From NCBI RefSeq assembly GCF_947172395.1, contig NC_069086.1, forward strand, positions 7,224,501 to 7,288,500: a stretch of 64,000 nucleotides of DNA. The letters are read 5' to 3'. This DNA is from Bicyclus anynana. Taxonomy: Eukaryota > Arthropoda > Insecta > Lepidoptera > Nymphalidae. How positions within the stretch are numbered: the first letter of the stretch is position 1; each line of letters starts with the position of its first letter. The position numbers were made by a program, and so were the translations under genes. Shown here in pieces: positions 59,301-64,000 of the stretch. The notes beneath the pieces were generated by a model. That model did no database searches, was not told where the DNA came from, and saw only the letters and a list, made by a program, of their open reading frames with translations.

Positions 59301-59401
59301 AACAACAGAAAGCTGCCGGCAAGCAACTAGAACTGAACCAACAGGCCAAGATTGACAACGAAGCTGCGCTTTTACAAGAATTAGCACAACTTAAATTATG
59401 A
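47358..59401 (+). CDS. eIF2A: eIF2A, eukaryotic translation initiation factor 2A (12 exons)
   Basis: The coding exons I can join are 47358-47382, 47453-47594, 49152-49287, 50364-50443, 51088-51266, 52168-52322, 53528-53612, 54340-54513, 55141-55318, 56324-56577, 57717-57886 and 59276-59401. They total 1704 nt, giving 567 residues and a TGA stop, close to the human protein (585). All introns are GT-AG except intron 8. Residues 1 to about 400 form the WD40-like beta propeller. Recognisable stretches include PAKATLFNAKCDPLFEFGTG in exon 8 and the KIWHYSGA stretch in exon 10. An AYRPP motif lies near residues 440-444, followed by a lysine/arginine-rich segment and a C-terminal coiled-coil-like helix ending QELAQLKL. 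Known family role: a cytosolic factor able to bring initiator tRNA to the 40S subunit and linked to non-AUG and stress initiation. The start was chosen because exon 1 encodes 8 residues that splice in frame to a conserved exon 2. Exons 8-11 are much richer in G+C than exons 1-7. Confidence 0.95.
47595..49151 (+). other. eIF2A intron 2
   Basis: An AT-rich 1.56-kb intron with GTAAGT and CAG ends. I see no recognisable element in it. Confidence 0.8.
49945..50050 (+). repeat. Fragment of the same dispersed repeat, eIF2A intron 3
   Basis: GATGAAATTTGGCAGGGAGG, then TTTTGCGACAGAGCCGGATT and AAAGGTCTAAGGGCAG. Confidence 0.65.
51852..52047 (+). mobile_element. Lep1-like Helitron in eIF2A intron 5
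   Basis: A full-length copy from TCTATACTAATATTATAAAG to GCGGCGTCAGCTAG. It lies about 120 bases before the exon 6 acceptor and is close in sequence to the copy at 15987-16182. Confidence 0.85.
52395..52574 (+). mobile_element. Lep1-like Helitron in eIF2A intron 6 (forward)
   Basis: It begins TCTATACTAATATTATAAAT and ends CCACGCGGCGCTAG, with small internal deletions. It starts about 70 bases after the exon 6 donor. Confidence 0.82.
52754..52949 (-). mobile_element. Lep1-like Helitron in eIF2A intron 6 (reverse)
   Basis: A reverse copy: CTAGCTGACGCCGCGCGG at its left edge and ATATTAGTATAGA at its right. Together with 52395-52574 it makes an inverted pair about 180 bases apart within one intron, so the pre-mRNA could pair. 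Confidence 0.85.
53236..53311. repeat. CTACCC-type minisatellite in eIF2A intron 6
   Basis: Imperfect units of CTACCC and CCTACCCTAC. A related run on the other strand sense (GGGTAGGGTAGGGGTAGGGG) lies at 57559-57580 in intron 10. Both sit in a repeat starting ACTAGCGGACCCGGTCAAGC. Confidence 0.75.
53742..53899. mobile_element. MITE, TATAGCTTGGCAA family, eIF2A intron 7
   Basis: It starts GTATAGCTTGGCAAGTTCGT and ends GTTACGAACGAATTTGCC; the last bases are diverged (ACCCTGTAG). Confidence 0.75.
53969..54036 (+). repeat. 33-bp tandem duplication in eIF2A intron 7
   Basis: ACTAATTAGTCT followed by GGCATTGCGAATAGTT occurs twice in succession with one or two differences. Confidence 0.8.
54119..54300. 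mobile_element. G+C-rich palindromic MITE, eIF2A intron 7
   Basis: TCTTGTCGACCAAACATATC, CCGGCTTTGTTTAGGGCCCC, CAGTGGGTCGCGCAGTCGCA and CAAGAACGGAAGGCTACC are shared with 60484-60672. The right edge adds the end of the TATAGCTTGGCAA MITE (ACGAACGAATTTTCCAAGCTATA), so it is a composite. Confidence 0.6.
54514..55140 (+). other. eIF2A: U12-type AT-AC intron (eIF2A intron 8)
   Basis: This 627-base intron starts ATATCCTTTT and ends CTGTGCAC. The start matches the minor-spliceosome 5' splice site (ATATCCTT). A CCCTTAAC branch-site-like motif at 55123-55130 lies about 11 bases before the end, close to the U12 consensus TTCCTTAAC. Joining 54513 to 55141 makes an ATC codon and yields EGNIVLLGGFGN, which lines up with the propeller segment of animal eIF2A. 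Reading through instead gives a stop at 54528. I found no GT-AG pair that restores the frame. The AT-AC call is direct from sequence; use by the U12 spliceosome follows from known motif rules. Confidence 0.88.
55207..56234 (+). repeat. 146-bp tandem array of exon 9 tail plus splice donor
   Basis: The 3' part of eIF2A exon 9, its GT donor and the first bases of intron 9 are repeated head to tail. Donor GTs fall at 55319, 55465, 55611, 55757, 55903, 56049 and 56195, exactly 146 bases apart, and a broken further copy ends near 56234. Only the first copy joins to the upstream exon; there the codon before CTGGGCGAG is AAA, while later copies carry CGG preceded by intron sequence. Copies differ at only a few bases. 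The variant GTGCCTACTC occurs in alternating copies, suggesting growth by a two-unit (292-bp) step. Reading past any donor gives an immediate TAA. Confidence 0.95.
56766..57246 (+). pseudogene. RTE-clade LINE C-terminal remnant in eIF2A intron 10
   Basis: Despite stops and frameshifts, the plus strand reads like the end of a lepidopteran RTE polyprotein. Recognisable pieces correspond to QCMLPVL, RAMERAMLGV, RDRIRNEEIRRRT, VAKLKWAV, RTSDGR and RWLQAAQN. It finishes with the usual tail (TATGTCCTGCAGTGGACGCC, then ATCG and TGATGATAATGATGA). It is degenerate and non-functional. Confidence 0.75.
57925..58028 (-). repeat. SINE family C head in eIF2A intron 11
   Basis: A reverse copy: TTAGGAGTGGGTACGACAAT, GGGGATCGAACCCCCACCCC and GTTGAGCTATTGAGACTCC. 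The A and B boxes are intact. Confidence 0.65.
58588..59228. mobile_element. Larger MITE with GGCGCCAAACTTC ends, eIF2A intron 11
   Basis: The left TATAGTAGGCGCCAAACTTC, then TCCGCTCTGA, is inverted at the right (TCAGAGCGGACACGAAGTTT then GGCGCGCTCTATA). It contains the 58660-58843 MITE. The right-hand part shares CTCAGAAAA(T/C)GAC with 46965-46985. Confidence 0.65.
58660..58843. mobile_element. MITE, TATAGCTTGGCAA family, eIF2A intron 11
   Basis: The ends CTATAGCTTGGCAAGTTCGT and ACGAACGAAATTGCCAAGCT ATAG are nearly perfect inverted repeats. It is nested inside the larger MITE 58588-59228. Confidence 0.8.
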
Positions 59402-60112
59402 TCCCTTTAACTATAAGAACAAATGAGAATTATATATAAAAAAAAACATGACTGCTAAAAATTGCGAGAGTTTAGGCCTAAACTGCGCTTACGACATATA
59501 TCGTGAAGACAAAATGACATAGTGTTGATCAATAGCGGCGGATCGAAGATATCGCTTTCTTTCGTCGCTATCGCATCGGAGTAACAGAAGATCAGTATTA
59601 GAAACGACCTTCACCTATTTGTTTAATAGATGAAAAGTGTTTTATATCTATAATAATATGCTGAAAAGTTTGTTTGTTTGATTGAACGCGCTAATCTCAG
59701 GAACTACTAGTCCGATTTGAAAAATTCTTTCAGAGTTAGATAGCCCATTTATCGAGAAAGGCTATAGGCTATATATTATCTCCGTATTCCTACGGGAATG
59801 GGAACCGGGTGCAACCGTGCGGCGTCAGCTAGTCAATTATAGTATGTTGAAAAATATGTTGTGAGTAGGTTGCTTAAAAATCCCCTGGAAAAAAATATTA
59901 TTAACCATTTATATTATCTATCGTTAACTATCGTTAATGTTTGGCTAAGAAATTTTTAGTCAACCTTTGAAAACATTTTCATCCATTAAACAGATGGGTG
60001 AAGGTCATTTTTAATACGGATCTTACACTACAATTAAAAAACAATATTTCCGATTCGCTCGCTATTGGTCGACTATTCTCTTCACAAGATGACGCATCTT
60101 ACGTATAATAAA
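59402..60112 (+). other. eIF2A 3' UTR with candidate polyadenylation signal
   Basis: The first AATAAA on the plus strand after the eIF2A stop that I find is at 60107-60112. If used, the 3' UTR is about 700 bases and carries a complete short Helitron at 59647-59832. An ATTAAA at about 59985 is an alternative. Transcript data are needed to choose. Confidence 0.4.
59647..59832 (+). mobile_element. Lep1-like Helitron in eIF2A 3' UTR
   Basis: It runs from TCTATAATAATATGCTG to GCGGCGTCAGCTAG with the usual core. It sits between the stop codon and the first AATAAA, so it is probably part of the mRNA. Confidence 0.82.
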
Positions 60113-60483
60113 GAAACATAATCATACCCCAAGATAATACTCGTTTTTGGCAGTCTTGTTTATATAATGTATATTTATATACACTATGTATGTTAAGTAA
60201 ATGAAAACATTATATTATTATACTATGTGTTTCTATTTCCTGACAATTATAATTTAAATACCAATTTCCCAACTATTGGCTGCCACTGAAAAGTTCAGGG
60301 AAGAAAGAAAAATTCAATATTTCTTAGTCCGACTCAGGAACCCGGGACTTAAGGATCCGGAGCCACCTAACCATTGGAAAGAAGAAAAACTAGTTATAGT
60401 AATGCACGACTGCGAGTGACGTAGATAAGACCTCCCGTAAAATATCCTTCGGGTGAGCATCGTATGAGTATCCTATAGGTAAC

Positions 60484-60672
60484 ATTCCGATCTTGGCGAC
60501 CGCGACCGGGTTGCACGACCCACTGATTAGTATGAATTTATATGGAGCACTAAACAAAAGTGGTCGCGCGACGCGGTCTCGGGCTTTGTTTAGTTATATA
60601 AATTTAAACTAAGCAGTGGGTCGCGCGGTCGGAGGTCGCAGTCACGTGGTCGCCAAGAACGGAAGGCTACCT
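60484..60672. mobile_element. G+C-rich palindromic MITE
   Basis: Partly inverted halves: CCGATCTTGGCGACCGCGAC and GCACGACCCACTGATTAG on the left against CTAAGCAGTGGGTCGCGCGG and GTCGCCAAGAACGGAAGG on the right. Confidence 0.65.
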
Positions 60673-60867
60673 TATGACATGTGCCTGTCTTGTCAGACCT
60701 ATGTGGAACCCTTCCTGATGGTGACAACGACCGAAAATGCTTCCCAGGCAACAGAAACACAAACTAAGCCGGCGAAGACGAGGTTCCGATATCTGATGCC
60801 TGGTTTTGCTATATCTTTTAAGTATAACCAATAAGTATTCCCGTTCACCCCCCAAGTATTCCGAAAA

Positions 60868-60955
60868 TATTGTTGGGATCGGGTACGCAGCGGGCGGGAA
60901 TCGAACCACCACCTCTCTGTGATGAGCCTCTTCACCGTTGAGCTATTGAGGCTTA
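60868..60955 (-). repeat. SINE family C head
   Basis: A reverse copy with GGGCGGGAATCGAACCACCA and CCGTTGAGCTATTGAGGC. Confidence 0.6.
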
Positions 60956-61054
60956 TTTTGACGGTCAGAAGTCTTGAAACCTTATTTACCTACGGTAGGA
61001 GCATGCAACAAAGTTTCAGATTGTAAGGAATAATGAAGACTTAGTCCATAATGA

Positions 61055-61365
61055 TTTTTATTCTCTACAAGTTAGCCGTTGACTACAATCTCACCTGATG
61101 GGAAGTGTTGATGCAATCTAAGATGGAAGCGGGCTAACTTGTTAGGAGTAGGATGAAATCCACACTCCTTTCGGTTTCTACACGACATCGTACCGGAACG
61201 CTAAATCGTTTGGCGGTACGTCTTTGTCGGTAGGGTGGTAACTAGCCACGGCCAAAGCCTCCCACCAGCCAGACCTGGACCAATTAAGAAAACCTCAATT
61301 GGCCCAGCCGAGGATCGAACCCAGGACCTCCGTCTTGTAAATCCACACCACTGCGCTACGGAGGC
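61055..61365 (-). repeat. SINE family B, full length
   Basis: A complete reverse copy with a small deletion in the head (CTTGTAAATCCACACCACTG). Its flanks (TCCCGTAAAATATCC with GGGTGAGCATCGTAT) occur on both sides at about 60433-60465 and 61443-61475, so it and the SINE C copy sit within or beside a duplicated segment. Confidence 0.8.
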
Positions 61366-61807
61366 AGTCAAAGCCACCTAACCATTGGATCAACAAGAGA
61401 GACTTGTTATAGAAATGCACGACTGTGAGTGACGTAAGTAAGTCCTCCCGTAAAATATCCTACGGGTGAGCATCGTATCAGTACCCTATGACATGAGGTT
61501 GTCTTGTCAGACCTACCTGGCAACCCTTCCTGACGGTGACAATTAGTACAGGAAATTAAGGAAATACATAGATTTATTTATTTTCATTTTATTTTATTTA
61601 CGATTCGGTACAAAAGGAAATATGACTACAAGAATTACATGACTCGAGATTTCTTAACCAACCCAACAAGCTTGAGTACATCGCCCGGCCCCTCCCTTGG
61701 TGTAACTCGGAAACTCAAAAAGTTTTTGGATTGAGTTTTTCTCCAAAACTATGAGTTTTAGTTTAAAGTTTATTTGACAAAAAACGTTGAGGACATTCTC
61801 ATCTTAA

Positions 61808-61851
61808 CAAACAAACAAAGAAACTCTTCAGATTTATAATATTAGTATAGA
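61808..61851 (-). mobile_element. Lep1-like Helitron head fragment
   Basis: Only the 5' head remains, in reverse: ACAAACAAAG, then CTCTTCAGATTTATAATATT and AGTATAGA. Confidence 0.65.
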
Positions 61852-62009
61852 TTACATTACGTAGGTAATAGGTAGGTATAGTTGCGTTTTAAAGCGTGAA
61901 TTCGGACCAGTCTTTATTGAAAAACTTATTAGTTATTATTGTTAGTAAGAGTAATATATTGTACTCATAATTTATCTTAACGATATTTGAATATCAAATA
62001 CAAACTTAT

Positions 62010-62295
62010 TTATCATTATCATTAACACTCATATTCGTCAAACTGGTGATCGTCTCAGAATGAGAGGGATTAGGCTAAGTCCACCACGCTGACCCAAAGC
62101 AGATTGTCAGACTTTAAACACGTAGAGAATAAAAAAGAACTCAGGTATGCAGGTTTCCTCACGATGTTTTCCCTCCACAGTTTGAGACACGTGATATAAC
62201 TGAAAAGTTGACGGTACATGCCCCGGACCGGATTCGAACCTATTCCGTCCGAATCGAAGACAGAAGTCATATCCACTGGGCTATTACAGCTAATA
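62010..62295 (-). repeat. SINE family A, near full length
   Basis: A reverse copy from ATCATTATCATTAACACTCA to the head (CCGGATTCGAACCTATTCCG, then CACTGGGCTATTACAGC). Confidence 0.78.
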
Positions 62296-62959
62296 ACAAA
62301 CTTATTAGTTTTAGGTTACTCATCCATCATCAAAAAACATATGAATGAAATTGAAGTGCCTTTCTGTGATTTCCAAATAGGTAATTGTTTTCTTAAATCT
62401 TGTACCTAGTTATTTACATGATACTAAAACACAAACAAGATTTTTTTGTCAGTCTGTCTGTGTATTTGTCCGGGGTCCGAGCTTTTCTCTGGAACGGCTG
62501 AACCGATTTTGCTAGAACTTTCACTGGATCTTACTGACTGGAGTTATTGAGCGACATCATTAACAGTCGATGGACGTCTACTGCTGGACAACTCCAAACA
62601 CCACGGTCTAAAGCCGCTAGCGGCTCTCTTGTACAACATATAGGTTTCCAGAAAATTACAGGGTTCACACGGTATTTGTGAAAAACTGAATTTTACGCGG
62701 ATGAAGTTGCGGGCGTCCACTAGTCTTCAATACAAAGGAAAGCGTATGTAAGTAATAAACAAATCATTACGTGCCAGAACCAAAGAGTAAATTATTATAG
62801 CCAGAAGTCAGAACGCCATAATGGTAGGTACAAGTACCTACAGGCTACATCTTAGTAGTCTTCTACATATATTTTCTAACTAAATTAGAAATCCATAAAA
62901 GTGAGAGTTCAAGGTAGAAAATGCACAATAAAATATACTTAAGGGTTAAGTAGCTATAT

Positions 62960-63260
62960 ATTTACAAGACGGAGGTCCTGGGTTCGATCCCCAGCTGGGC
63001 CGATTGAGGTTTTCTTAATTGGTCCAGGTCTGGCTGGTGGAAGGCTTCAGCCGTGACTAGCTACCACCCTACCGACAAAAACGTACCGCCAAACGATTTA
63101 TCGTTCCGGTACGATGTCGTGTAGTGTAAAAACAGAAATGGTGTGGTTTTTTATCCTACTAACAACAACAGACAAGTTGACCCGCTTCCATCTGTATCAT
63201 CACTTACCAACAAGTGAGATTGTAGTCAAGGGCTAACTTGTAAAAGAATAAAAAAAGTAT
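62960..63260 (+). repeat. SINE family B, forward copy lacking the first head bases
   Basis: The only forward copy of B: TTTACAAGACGGAGGTCCTG, GGTTCGATCCCCAGCTGGG, body, and AGTCAAGGGCTAACTTGTAA with an AATAAAAAA tail. Confidence 0.8.
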
Positions 63261-63264
63261 GATT

Positions 63265-64000
63265 CAGAGCCTAACCAGCGGCTCAATTATGTAGGTAACC
63301 TCGTTGATGGCAAAGCCATGGTGTTACATTGCCTATGCTTATTAAATATATGTAGGTACTTCTACATAGGCTCATTAAATATATCTACCTAATTATTTTC
63401 AATGTTATCAGATTATTATTATGTACGAGCCTATAGTACAAGATCCAGCATAAAAAATATATACCTACATCTGGTACTTTTAAATATATACATTGACAAA
63501 TAAATTGCGGTTGGATATTTTATAAATTGCGGTTGGTATGAAATGTTAAATTTATTTAATCTACTTTTTAATTGGTTAAATTAAAAAAAATCGTACTCTA
63601 GTTAAAATAATATAGGTACCTAACAGAATTGAAAACGCAAAGATTGCCTGCTTTCATACTGGGGTTGCTGATCTAAACAGTTGAGTAGGTATTATTATAT
63701 ATCTTCACCAAATAATTAGTCGTCTAATATGTCAAATAAAAGCTTATTTTATGCTTAATTTAAATTCATGGTTTCCTAGATTTTTTTATGAATAATGTGT
63801 CGGATTGCAATTTAACTACGCAGACTATTTACAATGTGTCACTGAGAATATTATCTATCATTTAGTTCTTATCACTAATAAATAACAGATGAGGGTATAC
63901 ATTTCTAATGCTGGATCTCAGACCACTAGTAAGTATGTAATGGGCATATATACTTACACAAACTATCTACAATACTATATTAAAAACAGATACATCACAA
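63265..64000. other. AT-rich right edge, nothing recognised
   Basis: Contains a 20-base near-duplicate (TAAATTGCGGTTGG twice, 63501-63537) and TAGGTA runs; no gene or known repeat. Confidence 0.45.

Overview
The window is eukaryotic nuclear DNA, AT-rich and dense in transposable elements. The repeat set points to a ditrysian lepidopteran, probably a butterfly: tRNA-derived SINEs that end in GATGAT runs, short non-autonomous Helitrons beginning TC-TATACTAATATTATA and ending CTAG, RTE-type LINE tails and many palindromic MITEs. The species cannot be named from sequence alone.

Three protein-coding genes are well supported. ARMC7 (armadillo repeat protein, 3 exons, minus strand, 39933-42037) is followed after only 34 bases by HTD2 (mitochondrial 3-hydroxyacyl-thioester dehydratase, one exon, minus strand, 39422-39898). 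The pair looks like one dicistronic transcription unit. eIF2A (translation initiation factor 2A, 12 exons, plus strand, 47358-59401) encodes about 567 residues. Its eighth intron has AT-AC ends with U12-type splice and branch signals. Its ninth intron opens with a 146-bp tandem array made of copies of the 3' part of exon 9 with its splice donor. A fourth gene is supported by one exon: a minus-strand signal-peptide exon (32434-32577), with a tentative cysteine-bearing second exon at 27297-27470.

Layout: 1-32 kb holds no confident conserved gene and consists of AT-rich DNA littered with SINEs (families A, B and C), Helitron remnants, LINE tails, MITEs, a 200-bp satellite-like trimer (30330-30950) and inverted or direct repeat pairs. 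32-39 kb holds the secreted-protein exon and more repeats. 39.4-42.1 kb is the HTD2/ARMC7 unit, with a palindromic MITE in the second ARMC7 intron. 42.37-46.01 kb is a large foldback element: about six left-arm and eight right-arm copies of a 150-bp unit in opposite orientation, interrupted by a truncated LINE reverse transcriptase. 46-47.3 kb is repeats plus the eIF2A upstream region. 47.36-60.1 kb is eIF2A with Helitrons, MITEs, SINEs and an RTE LINE remnant in its introns and 3' UTR. 60.1-64 kb is repeats only.

The recognised genes have unrelated jobs: translation initiation, mitochondrial fatty acid synthesis and an armadillo scaffold. Only ARMC7 and HTD2 show an arrangement implying shared expression. 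All assignments come from reading the sequence and from remembered family features; no database search was run.
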